Both the position numbers and the translations under genes were made by a program. Below, in pieces: positions 51,609-64,000 of a stretch of DNA of 64,000 nucleotides; position 1 is the first letter of the stretch; each line of letters begins with the position of its first letter. The notes under the pieces were generated by a model. That model did not search any database and was not told the origin of the DNA. It worked only from the letters and a program-made list of their open reading frames with translations. Origin of the DNA: Aradus depressus (Eukaryota; Arthropoda; Insecta; Hemiptera; Aradidae); NCBI GenBank assembly GCA_963662175.1, contig OY759218.1:3712001-3776000 (forward strand), written 5' to 3'.

Positions 51609-54600
51609 TACCGTTACATCCTCTCTAATGTCTTTGCTTTTTAAACAAGTTTTTAGAGTTATGTGAGATTCTCTGCGACATGGCCTCTCTGAATTCTCCT
51701 TTTTTCCTAGATTATTTAAGTTATGGCCAACCAGATTGCATTGTATTTCTTTAATTAGGGTGTGCATCCTTGCAATATCGTTACAACCTCTCTAATGTCT
51801 TTGCTTTTGAAACAAGTTTTTAGAGATATGTGATATTCTCTGCGAAATGGTCTCCCTAAATTCCACATTTTTTCCTAGATTATTTAAGTTATGGCCAACC
51901 AGATTGCATTTTATTTCTTTAATTAGGCCCTACATCCTTGCTATATCGTTACATCCTCTCTAATGTCTTTGCTTTTTAAACAAGTTTTTAGAGTTATGTG
52001 AGATTCTTTGCGACATGGCCTCCCTGAATTCCACATTTTTTCCTAGATTATTTAAGTTATGGCCAACCAGATTGCATTTTATTTCTTGAATTAGGCCCAA
52101 CATCCTTGCTATATCGTTACATGCCTTCTAATGTCTTTGCTTTTTAAACAAGTTATTAGAGTTATGTGAGATCGTCTGCGACATGGCCTTTCTGAATTCT
52201 CCTTTTTTCCTAGATTATTTAAGTTATGGCCAACCAGATTGCATTTTATTTCTTTAATTAGGCCCAACATTCTTGCTATATCGTTACATCCCCTCTAATG
52301 TCTTTGCTTTTTAAACAAGTTTTTAGAGTTATGTGAGATTGTCTGCGACATGGCCTCTCGGAATTTCTCCTTTTTTCCTAGATTATTCAAGTTTGGGCCA
52401 ACCAGATTGCATTTTATTTCTTTAATTAGGCCCAACATCCTTGCTATATCGTTACATCCCCTCTAATGTCTTTGCTTTTTAAACAAGTTTTTAGAGTTAT
52501 GTGAGATTGTCTGCGACATGGCCTCCCTAAATTCCACATTTTTTCCTAGATGATTCAAGTTATGGTCAACCAGATTGCATTTTATTTCTTTAATTAGGCC
52601 CAACATCCTTGCTATATCGTTACATCCCCTCTAATGTCTTTGCTTTTTAAACAAGTTTTTAGAGTTATGTGAGATTGTCTGCGACATGGCCTCCCTAAAT
52701 TCCACATTTTTTCCTAGATGATTCAAGTTATGGCCAACCAGATTGCATTTTATTTCTTTAATTAGGCCCTACATCCTTCCTATGTCGTTACATCCCCTCT
52801 AATGTCTTTGTTTTTCAAACAAGTTTTTAGAGATATGTGATATTCTCTGCGAAATGGTCTCCCTAAATTCCACATTTTTTCCTAGATTATTTAAGTTATG
52901 GCCAACCAGATTGCATTTTATTTCTTTAATTAGGCCCAACATCCTTGCTATATCGTTACATCCCCTCTAATGTCTTTGTTTTTCAAACAAGTTTTTAGAG
53001 TTATGTGAGATTGTCTGCGACATGGCCTCCCTAAATTCCACATTTTTTCCTAGATGATTCAAGTTATGGCCAACCAGATTGCATTTTATTTCTTTAATTA
53101 GGCCCAACATCCTTGCTATATCGTTACATCCCCTCTAATGTCTTTGTTTTTCAAACAAGTTTTTAGAGATATGTGATATTCTCTGCGAAATGGTCTCCCT
53201 AAATTCCACATTTTTTCCTAGATTATTTAAGTTATGGCCAACCAGATTGCATTTTATTTCTTTAATTAGGCCCAACATCCTTGCTATATCGTTACATCCC
53301 CTCTAATGTCTTTGTTTTTCAAACAAGTTTTTAGAGATATGTGATATTCTCTGCGAAATGGTCTCCCTAAATTCCACATTTTTTCCTAGATTATTTAAGT
53401 TATGGCCAACCAGATTGCATTTTATTTCTTTAATTAGGCCCAACATCCTTGCTATATCGTTACATCCCCTCTAATGTCTTTGCTTTTTAAACAAGTTTTT
53501 AGAGTTATGTGAGATTGTCTGCGACATGGCCTCCCTAAATTCCACATTTTTTCCTAGATGATTCAAGTTATGGCCAACCAGATTGCATTTTATTTCTTGA
53601 ATTAGGACCAACATCCTTGCTATATCGTTACATGCCTTCTAATGTCTTTGCTTTTTAAACAAGTTATTAGAATTATGTGAGATCGTCTGCGACATGGCCT
53701 CTCTGAATTCTCCTTTTTTCCTAGATTATTTAAGTTATGGCCAACCAGATTGCATTTTATTTCTTTAATTAGGCCCAACATCCTTGCTATATCGTTACAT
53801 CCCCTCTAATGTCTTTGCTTTTTAAACAAGTTTTTAGAGTTATGTGAGATTGTCTGCGACATGGCCTCTCTAAATTCCACATTTTTTCCTAGATGATTCA
53901 AGTTATGGCCAACCAGATTGCATTTTATTTCTTTAATTAGGCCCAACATCCTTGCTATATCGTTACATCCCCTCTAATGTCTTTGTTTTTCAAACAAGTT
54001 TTTAGAGATATGTGATATTCTCTGCGAAATGGTCTCCCTAAATTCCACATTTTTTCCTAGATTATTTAAGTTATGGCCAACCAGATTGCATTTTATTTCT
54101 TTAATTAGGCCCAACATCCTTGCTATATCGTTACATCCCCTCTAATGTCTTTGTTTTTCAAACAAGTTTTTAGAGTTATGTGAGATTGTCTGCGACATGG
54201 CCTCCCTAAATTCCACATTTTTTCCTAGATGATTCAAGTTATGGCCAACCGGATTGCATTTTATTTCTTTAATTAGGCCCTACATCCTTGCTATATCGTT
54301 ACATCCCCTCTAATGTCTTTGCTTTTTAAACAAGTTTTTAGACATATGTGATATTCTCTGCGAAATGGTCTCCCTAAATTCCACATTTTTTCCTAGATTA
54401 TTTAAGTTATGGCCAACCAGATTGCATTTTATTTCTTTAATTAGGCCCTACATCCTTCCTATATCGTTACATCCACTCTAATGTCTTTGCTTTTTAAACA
54501 AGTTTTTAGAGTTATGTGAGATTCTTTGCGACATGGCCTCCCTAAATTCCACATTTTTTCCTAGATTATTTAAGTTATGGCCAACCAGATTGCATTTTAT

Positions 54601-57600
54601 TTCTTGAATTAGGACCAACATCCTTGCTATATCGTTACATGCCTTCTAATGTCTTTGCTTTTTAAACAAGTTATTAGAATTATGTGAGATCGTCTGCGAC
54701 ATGGCCTCTCTGAATTCTCCTTTTTTCCTAGATTATTTAAGTTATGGCCAACCAGATTGCATTTTATTTCTTTAATTAGGCCCAACATCCTTGCTATATC
54801 GTTACATCCCCTCTAATGTCTTTGCTTTTTAAACAAGTTTTTAGAGTTATGTGAGATTGTCTGCGACATGGCCTCCCTAAATTCCACATTTTTTCCTAGA
54901 TTATTTAAGTTATGGCCAACCAGATTGCATTTTATTTCTTTAATTAGGCCCAACATCCTTGCTATATCGTTACATCCCCTCTAATGTCTTTGTTTTTCAA
55001 ACAAGTTTTTAGAGTTATGTGAGATTGTCTGCGACATGGCCTCCCTAAATTCCACATTTTTTCCTAGATGATTCAAGTTATGGCCAACCGGATTGCATTT
55101 TATTTCTTTAATTAGGCCCTACATCCTTGCTATATCGTTACATCCCCTCTAATGTCTTTGCTTTTTAAACAAGTTTTTAGACATATGTGATATTCTCTGC
55201 GAAATGGTCTCCCTAAATTCCACATTTTTTCCTAGATTATTTAAGTTATGGCCAACCAGATTGCATTTTATTTCTTTAATTAGGCCCTACATCCTTCCTA
55301 TATCGTTACATCCACTCTAATGTCTTTGCTTTTTAAACAAGTTTTTAGAGTTATGTGAGATTCTTTGCGACATGGCCTCCCTAAATTCCACATTTTTTCC
55401 TAGATTATTTAAGTTATGGCCAACCAGATTGCATTTTATTTCTTGAATTAGGACCAACATCCTTGCTATATCGTTACATGCCTTCTAATGTCTTTGCTTT
55501 TTAAACAAGTTATTAGAATTATGTGAGATCGTCTGCGACATGGCCTCTCTGAATTCTCCTTTTTTCCTAGATTATTTAAGTTATGGCCAACCAGATTGCA
55601 TTTTATTTCTTTAATTAGGCCCAACATCCTTGCTATATCGTTACATCCCCTCTAATGTCTTTGCTTTTTAAACAAGTTTTTAGAGTTATGTGAGATTGTC
55701 TGCGACATGGCCTCCCTAAATTCCACATTTTTTCCTAGATGATTCAAGTTATGGCCAACCAGATTGCATTTTATTTCTTTAATTAGGCCCAACATCCTTG
55801 CTATATCGTTACATCCCCTCTAATGTCTTTGTTTTTCAAACAAGTTTTTAGAGTTATGTGAGATTGTCTGCGAAATGGCCTCCCTAAATTCCACATTTTT
55901 TCCTAGATGATTCAAGTTATGGCCAACCGGATTGCATTTTATTTCTTTAATTAGGCCGTACATCCTTGCTATATCGTTACATCCCCTCTAATGTCTTTGC
56001 TTTTTAAACAAGTTTTTAGAGTTATGTGAGATTGTCTGCGACATGGCCTCCCTAAATTCCACATTTTTTCCTAGATGATTCAAGTTATGGCCAACCAGAT
56101 TGCATTTTATTTCTTTAATTAGGCCCAACATCCTTGCTATATCGTTACATCCCCTCTAATGTCTTTGTTTTTCAAACAAGTTTTTAGAGTTATGTGAGAT
56201 TGTCTGCGACATGGCCTCCCTAAATTCCACATTTCTCCTAGATGATTCAAGTTATGGCCAACCGGATTGCATTTTATTTCTTTAATTAGGCCCTACATCC
56301 TTGCTATATCGTTACATCCCCTCTAATGTCTTTGCTTTTTAAACAAGTTTTTAGAGATATGTGATATTCTCTGCGAAATGGTCTCCCTAAATTCCACTTT
56401 TTTTCCTAGATTATTTAAGTTATGGCCAACCAGATTGCATTTTATTTCTTTAATTAGGCCCTACATCCTTCCTATATCGTTACATCCTCTCTAATGTCTT
56501 TGCTGTTTAAACAAGTTTTTAGAGTTATGTGAGATTCTTTGCGACATGGCCTCCCTAAATTCCACATTTTTTCCTAGATTATTTAAGTTATGGCCAACCA
56601 GATTGCATTTTATTTCTTTAATTAGGCCCTACATCCTTGCTATATCGTTACATGCCTTCTAATATCTTTGCTTTTTAAACAAGTTATTAGAGTTATGTGA
56701 GATCGTCTGCGACATGGCCTCTCTGAATTTCTCCTTTTTTCCTAGATTATTCAAGTTTGGGCCAACCAGATTGCATTTTATTTCTTTAATTAGGCCCAAC
56801 ATCCTTGCTATATCGTTACATCCCCTCTAATGTCTTTGCTTTTTAAACAAGTTTTTAGAGTTATGTGAGATTGTCTGCGACATGGCCTCTCTGAATTTCT
56901 CCTTTTTTCGTAGATTATCCAAGTTTGGGCCAACCAGATTGCATTTTATTTCTTTAATTAGGCCCAACATCCTTGCTATATCGTTACATCCCCTCTAATG
57001 TCTTTGCTTTTTAAACAAGTTTTTAGAGTTATGTGAGATTGTCTGCGACATGGCCTCTCGGAATTTCTCCTTTTTTCCTAGATTATTCAAGTTTGGGCCA
57101 ACCAGATTGCATTTTATTTCTTTAATTAGGCCCAACATCCTTGCTATATCGTTACATCCCCTCTAATGTCTTTGCTTTTTAAACAAGTTTTTAGAGTTAT
57201 GTGAGATTGTCTGCGACATGGCCTCCCTAAATTCCACATTTTTTCCTAGATGATTCAAGTTATGGCCAACCAGATTGCATTTTATTTCTTTAATTAGGCC
57301 CAACATCCTTGCTATATCGTTACATCCCCTCTAATGTCTTTGCTTTTTAAACAAGTTTTTAGAGTTATGTGAGATTGTCTGCGACATGGCCTCCCTAAAT
57401 TCCACATTTTTTCCTAGATGATTCAAGTTATGGCCAACCAGATTGCATTTTATTTCTTTAATTAGGCCCTACATCCTTGCTATATCGTTACATCCCCTCT
57501 AATGTCTTTGCTTTTTAAACAAGTTTTTAGACATATGTGATATTCTCTGCGAAATGGTCTCCCTAAATTCCACATTTTTTCCTAGATTATTTAAGTTATG

Positions 57601-60600
57601 GCCAACCAGATTGCATTTTATTTCTTTAATTAGGCCCTACATCCTTCCTATATCGTTACATCCTCTCTAATGTCTTTGCTTTTTAAACAAGTTTTTAGAG
57701 TTATGTGAGATTCTTTGCGACATGGCCTCCCTAAATTCCACATTTTTTCCTAGATTATTTAAGTTATGGCCAACCAGATTGCATTTTATTTCTTGAATTA
57801 GGACCAACATCCTTGCTATATCGTTACATGCCTTCTAATGTCTTTGCTTTTTAAACAAGTTATTAGAATTATGTGAGATCGTCTGCGACATGGCCTCTCT
57901 GAATTCTCCTTTTTTCCTAGATTATTTAAGTTATGGCCAACCAGATTGCATTTTATTTCTTTAATTAGGCCCAACATCCTTGCTATATCGTTACATCCCC
58001 TCTAATGTCTTTGCTTTTTAAACAAGTTTTTAGAGTTATGTGAGATTGTCTGCGACATGGCCTCCCTAAATTCCACATTTTTTCCTAGATGATTCAAGTT
58101 ATGGCCAACCAGATTGCATTTTATTTCTTTAATTAGGCCCAACATCCTTGCTATATCGTTACATCCCCTCTAATGTCTTTGTTTTTCAAACAAGTTTTTA
58201 GAGTTATGTGAGATTGTCTGCGAAATGGCCTCCCTAAATTCCACATTTTTTCCTAGATGATTCAAGTTATGGCCAACCGGATTGCATTTTATTTCTTTAA
58301 TTAGGCCCTACATCCTTGCTATATCGTTACATCCCCTCTAATGTCTTTGCTTTTTAAACAAGTTTTTAGAGTTATGTGAGATTGTCTGCGACATGGCCTC
58401 CCTAAATTCCACATTTTTTCCTAGATGATTCAAGTTATGGCCAACCAGATTGCATTTTATTTCTTTAATTAGGCCCAACATCCTTGCTATATCGTTACAT
58501 CCCCTCTAATGTCTTTGTTTTTCAAACAAGTTTTTAGAGTTATGTGAGATTGTCTGCGACATGGCCTCCCTAAATTCCACATTTCTCCTAGATGATTCAA
58601 GTTATGGCCAACCGGATTGCATTTTATTTCTTTAATTAGGCCCTACATCCTTGCTATATCGTTACATCCCCTCTAATGTCTTTGCTTTTTAAACAAGTTT
58701 TTAGTGATATGTGATATTCTCTGCGAAATGGTCTCCCTAAATTCCACTTTTTTTCCTAGATTATTTAAGTTATGGCCAACCAGATTGCATTTTATTTCTT
58801 TAATTAGGCCCTACATCCTTCCTATATCGTTACATCCTCTCTAATGTCTTTGCTGTTTAAACAAGTTTTTAGAGTTATGTGAGATTCTTTGCGACATGGC
58901 CTCCCTAAATTCCACATTTTTTCCTAGATTATTTAAGTTATGGCCAACCAGATTGCATTTTATTTCTTTAATTAGGCCCTACATCCTTGCTATATCGTTA
59001 CATGCCTTCTAATATCTTTGCTTTTTAAACAAGTTATTAGAGTTATGTGAGATCGTCTGCGACATGGCCTCTCTGAATTTCTCCTTTTTTCCTAGATTAT
59101 TCAAGTTTGGGCCAACCAGATTGCATTTTATTTCTTTAATTAGGCCCTACATCCTTCCTATGTCGTTACATCCCCTCTAATGTCTTTGTTTTTCAAACAA
59201 GTTTTTAGAGATATGTGATATTCTCTGCGAAATGGTCTCCCTAAATTCCACATTTTTTCCTAGATTATTTAAGTTATGGCCAACCAGATTGCATTTTATT
59301 TCTTTAATTAGGCCCAACATCCTTGCTATATCGTTACATCCCCTCTAATGTCTTTGTTTTTCAAACAAGTTTTTAGAGTTATGTGAGATTGTCTGCGACA
59401 TGGCCTCCCTAAATTCCACATTTTTTCCTAGATGATTCAAGTTATGGCCAACCAGATTGCATTTTATTTCTTTAATTAGGCCCAACATCCTTGCTATATC
59501 GTTACATCCCCTCTAATGTCTTTGTTTTTCAAACAAGTTTTTAGAGATATGTGATATTCTCTGCGAAATGGTCTCCCTAAATTCCACATTTTTTCCTAGA
59601 TTATTTAAGTTATGGCCAACCAGATTGCATTTTATTTCTTTAATTAGGCCCAACATCCTTGCTATATCGTTACATCCCCTCTAATGTCTTTGTTTTTCAA
59701 ACAAGTTTTTAGAGTTATGTGAGATTGTCTGCGACATGGCCTCCCTAAATTCCACATTTTTTCCTAGATGATTCAAGTTATGGCCAACCGGATTGCATTT
59801 TATTTCTTTAATTAGGCCCTACATCCTTGCTATATCGTTACATCCCCTCTAATGTCTTTGCTTTTTAAACAAGTTTTTAGACATATGTGATATTCTCTGC
59901 GAAATGGTCTCCCTAAATTCCACATTTTTTCCTAGATTATTTAAGTTATGGCCAACCAGATTGCATTTTATTTCTTTAATTAGGCCCTACATCCTTCCTA
60001 TATCGTTACATCCTCTCTAATGTCTTTGCTTTTTAAACAAGTTTTTAGAGTTATGTGAGATTCTTTGCGACATGGCCTCCCTAAATTCCACATTTTTTCC
60101 TAGATTATTTAAGTTATGGCCAACCAGATTGCATTTTATTTCTTGAATTAGGACCAACATCCTTGCTATATCGTTACATGCCTTCTAATGTCTTTGCTTT
60201 TTAAACAAGTTATTAGAATTATGTGAGATCGTCTGCGACATGGCCTCTCTGAATTCTCCTTTTTTCCTAGATTATTTAAGTTATGGCCAACCAGATTGCA
60301 TTTTATTTCTTTAATTAGGCCCAACATCCTTGCTATATCGTTACATCCCCTCTAATGTCTTTGCTTTTTAAACAAGTTTTTAGAGTTATGTGAGATTGTC
60401 TGCGACATGGCCTCCCTAAATTCCACATTTTTTCCTAGATGATTCAAGTTATGGCCAACCAGATTGCATTTTATTTCTTTAATTAGGCCCAACATCCTTG
60501 CTATATCGTTACATCCCCTCTAATGTCTTTGTTTTTCAAACAAGTTTTTAGAGTTATGTGAGATTGTCTGCGACATGGCCTCCCTAAATTCCACATTTTT

Positions 60601-63600
60601 TCCTAGATGATTCAAGTTATGGCCAACCGGATTGCATTTTATTTCTTTAATTAGGCCCTACATCCTTGCTATATCGTTACATCCCCTCTAATGTCTTTGC
60701 TTTTTAAACAAGTTTTTAGAGTTATGTGAGATTGTCTGCGACATGGCCTCCCTAAATTCCACATTTTTTCCTAGATGATTCAAGTTATGGCCAACCAGAT
60801 TGCATTTTATTTCTTTAATTAGGCCCAACATCCTTGCTATATCGTTACATCCCCTCTAATGTCTTTGTTTTTCAAACAAGTTTTTAGAGTTATGTGAGAT
60901 TGTCTGCGACATGGCCTCTCTGAATTTCTCCTTTTTTCCTAGATTATTCAAGTTTGGGCCAACCAGATTACATTTTATTTCTTTAATTAGGCCCTACATC
61001 CTTCCTATGTCGTTACATCCCCTCTAATGTCTTTGTTTTTCAAACAAGTTTTTAGAGATATGTGATATTCTCTGCGAAATGGTCTCCCTAAATTCCACAT
61101 TTTTTCCTAGATTATTTAAGTTATGGCCAACCAGATTGCATTTTATTTCTTTAATTAGGCCCAACATCCTTGCTATATCGTTACATCCCCTCTAATGTCT
61201 TTGTTTTTCAAACAAGTTTTTAGAGTTATGTGAGATTGTCTGCGACATGGCCTCCCTAAATTCCACATTTTTTCCTAGATTATTTAAGTTATGGCCAACC
61301 AGATTGCATTTTATTTCTTTAATTAGGCCCTACATCCTTGCTATATCGTTACATGCCTTCTAATATCTTTGCTTTTTAAACAAGTTATTAGAGTTATGTG
61401 AGATCGTCTGCGACATGGCCTCTCTGAATTTCTCCTTTTTTCCTAGATTATTCAAGTTTGGGCCAACCAGATTACATTTTATTTCTTTAATTAGGCCCTA
61501 CATCCTTCCTATGTCGTTACATCCCCTCTAATGTCTTTGTTTTTCAAACAAGTTTTTAGAGATATGTGATATTCTCTGCGAAATGGTCTCCCTAAATTCC
61601 ACATTTTTTCCTAGATTATTTAAGTTATGGCCAACCAGATTGCATTTTATTTCTTTAATTAGGCCCAACATCCTTGCTATATCGTTACATCCCCTCTAAT
61701 GTCTTTGTTTTTCAAACAAGTTTTTAGAGTTATGTGAGATTGTCTGCGACATGGCCTCCCTAAATTCCACATTTTTTCCTAGATGATTCAAGTTATGGCC
61801 AACCAGATTGCATTTTATTTCTTTAATTAGGCCCAACATCCTTGCTATATCGTTACATCCCCTCTAATGTCTTTGTTTTTCAAACAAGTTTTTAGAGATA
61901 TGTGATATTCTCTGCGAAATGGTCTCCCTAAATTCCACATTTTTTCCTAGATTATTTAAGTTATGGCCAACCAGATTGCATTTTATTTCTTTAATTAGGC
62001 CCAACATCCTTGCTATATCGTTACATCCCCTCTAATGTCTTTGTTTTTCAAACAAGATTTTAGAGATATGTGATATTCTCTGCGAAATGGTCTCCCTAAA
62101 TTCCACATTTTTTCCTAGATTATTTAAGTTATGGCCAACCAGATTGCATTTTATTTCTTTAATTAGGCCCAACATCCTTGCTATATCGTTACATCCCCTC
62201 TAATGTCTTTGCTTTTTAAACAAGTTTTTAGAGTTATGTGAGATTGTCTGCGACATGGCCTCCCTAAATTCCACATTTTTTCCTAGATGATTCAAGTTAT
62301 GGCCAACCAGATTGCATTTTATTTCTTGAATTAGGACCAACATCCTTGCTATATCGTTACATGCCTTCTAATGTCTTTGCTTTTTAAACAAGTTTTTAGA
62401 GTTATGTGAGATTGTCTGCGACATGGCCTCCCTAAATTCCACATTTTTTCCTAGATGATTCAAGTTATGGCCAACCAGATTGCATTTTATTTCTTTAATT
62501 AGGCCCAACATCCTTGCTATATCGTTACATCCCCTCTAATGTCTTTGTTTTTCAAACAAGTTTTTAGAGTTATGTGAGATTGTCTGCGACATGGCCTCCC
62601 TAAATTCCACATTTCTCCTAGATGATTCAAGTTATGGCCAACCGGATTGCATTTTATTTCTTTAATTAGGCCCTACATCCTTGCTATATCGTTACATCCC
62701 CTCTAATGTCTTTGCTTTTTAAACAAGTTTTTAGAGATATGTGATATTCTCTGCGAAATGGTCTCCCTAAATTCCACTTTTTTTCCTAGATTATTTAAGT
62801 TATGGCCAACCAGATTGCATTTTATTTCTTTAATTAGGCCCTACATCCTTCCTATATCGTTACATCCTCTCTAATGTCTTTGCTGTTTAAACAAGTTTTT
62901 AGAGTTATGTGAGATTCTTTGCGACATGGCCTCCCTAAATTCCACATTTTTTCCTAGATTATTTAAGTTATGGCCAACCAGATTGCATTTTATTTCTTTA
63001 ATTAGGCCCTACATCCTTGCTATATCGTTACATGCCTTCTAATATCTTTGCTTTTTAAACAAGTTATTAGAGTTATGTGAGATCGTCTGCGACATGGCCT
63101 CTCTGAATTTCTCCTTTTTTCCTAGATTATTCAAGTTTGGGCCAACCAGATTACATTTTATTTCTTTAATTAGGCCCTACATCCTTCCTATGTCGTTACA
63201 TCCCCTCTAATGTCTTTGTTTTTCAAACAAGTTTTTAGAGATATGTGATATTCTCTGCGAAATGGTCTCCCTAAATTCCACATTTTTTCCTAGATTATTT
63301 AAGTTATGGCCAACCAGATTGCATTTTATTTCTTTAATTAGGCCCAACATCCTTGCTATATCGTTACATCCCCTCTAATGTCTTTGTTTTTCAAACAAGT
63401 TTTTAGAGTTATGTGAGATTGTCTGCGACATGGCCTCCCTAAATTCCACATTTTTTCCTAGATGATTCAAGTTATGGCCAACCAGATTGCATTTTATTTC
63501 TTTAATTAGGCCCAACATCCTTGCTATATCGTTACATCCCCTCTAATGTCTTTGTTTTTCAAACAAGTTTTTAGAGATATGTGATATTCTCTGCGAAATG

Positions 63601-64000
63601 GTCTCCCTAAATTCCACATTTTTTCCTAGATTATTTAAGTTATGGCCAACCAGATTGCATTTTATTTCTTTAATTAGGCCCAACATCCTTGCTATATCGT
63701 TACATCCCCTCTAATGTCTTTGTTTTTCAAACAAGATTTTAGAGATATGTGATATTCTCTGCGAAATGGTCTCCCTAAATTCCACATTTTTTCCTAGATT
63801 ATTTAAGTTATGGCCAACCAGATTGCATTTTATTTCTTTAATTAGGCCCAACATCCTTGCTATATCGTTACATCCCCTCTAATGTCTTTGCTTTTTAAAC
63901 AAGTTTTTAGAGTTATGTGAGATTGTCTGCGACATGGCCTCCCTAAATTCCACATTTTTTCCTAGATGATTCAAGTTATGGCCAACCAGATTGCATTTTA
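51609..64000. repeat. 168-bp satellite array 2, about 74 monomers, runs off the window
   Basis: Same monomer and orientation as array 1. Subfamilies differ by CTTTTTAAAC/TTTTTCAAAC, GAGTTATGTGAGAT/GAGATATGTGATAT, GACATGGCC/GAAATGGTC and AGATGATTC/AGATTATTT. Rare variants show higher-order structure: GACATATGTG at 54341, 55180, 57530 and 59880 (steps 839, 2350, 2350); CACATTTCTCC at 56228, 58578 and 62608 (2350, 4030); TGCTGTTTAA at 56501, 58851 and 62881 (the same steps). So a 5-monomer and a 14-monomer block have been amplified. No gene or insertion interrupts the array. Confidence 0.98.

Noticed and set aside
43345..64000. CRISPR-like arrays
   Set aside because: Repeats are contiguous without unique spacers, and this is a eukaryotic genome; they are minisatellite and satellite.

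Overview
The window is AT-rich eukaryotic nuclear DNA, almost certainly from an arthropod and probably an insect. It has split genes with GT-AG introns, and its repeats are of insect type: Jockey/R1-like LINEs, errantivirus-like Gypsy, Penelope-like elements, Helitrons, a hAT, a Tc1/mariner-like element and a tRNA-derived SINE. The species cannot be named from the sequence alone.

Two host genes can be read, arranged head to head. NAA35, the NatC N-terminal acetyltransferase auxiliary subunit, is on the minus strand. Four exons are visible at 23813-23895, 16790-16938, 1715-1938 and 1489-1642. The start exon is not identified and the 3' part lies beyond the left edge. TMEM41A, a VTT/DedA-family membrane protein, is on the plus strand with five exons between 25289 and 39106 and appears complete at about 241 aa. 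The region around 23.9-25.26 kb separates them and is the candidate shared promoter. Most of the 1-39 kb region is NAA35 and TMEM41A intron swollen by mobile DNA.

NAA35 introns hold a mariner-like element with about 340-bp inverted repeats (1970-3726), a head-to-tail run of Helitrons built from tandem modules (5892-10290), a diverged solo LTR carrying a 21-copy 26-bp minisatellite (10800-12359), a chimeric LINE (12590-13800), a 2.3-kb palindrome (13827-16128), an RT fragment, and a very young pol-less LTR retrotransposon with almost identical 1253-bp LTRs (17350-23441).

TMEM41A intron 1 holds a LINE RNase H fragment with a clear 13-bp target duplication. It also holds a decayed Gypsy/errantivirus-like element (about 28.5-35.8 kb) with a LINE, an inverted pair of Penelope-like copies and a SINE nested inside it. 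Downstream of TMEM41A come a solo LTR, a solo Penelope pseudo-LTR and a LINE with a PHD-finger ORF1.

From 43 kb onward there is a hAT-like element containing an array of 69-bp units, each with a tRNA T-arm/B-box-like hairpin. It ends directly in a 168-bp satellite that fills 47.15-50.06 and 51.61-64.0 kb. The satellite has higher-order periods of about 840 and 2350 bp, runs off the right edge, and is interrupted by a 1.5-kb island holding a pogo-like MITE and one exon-like segment.
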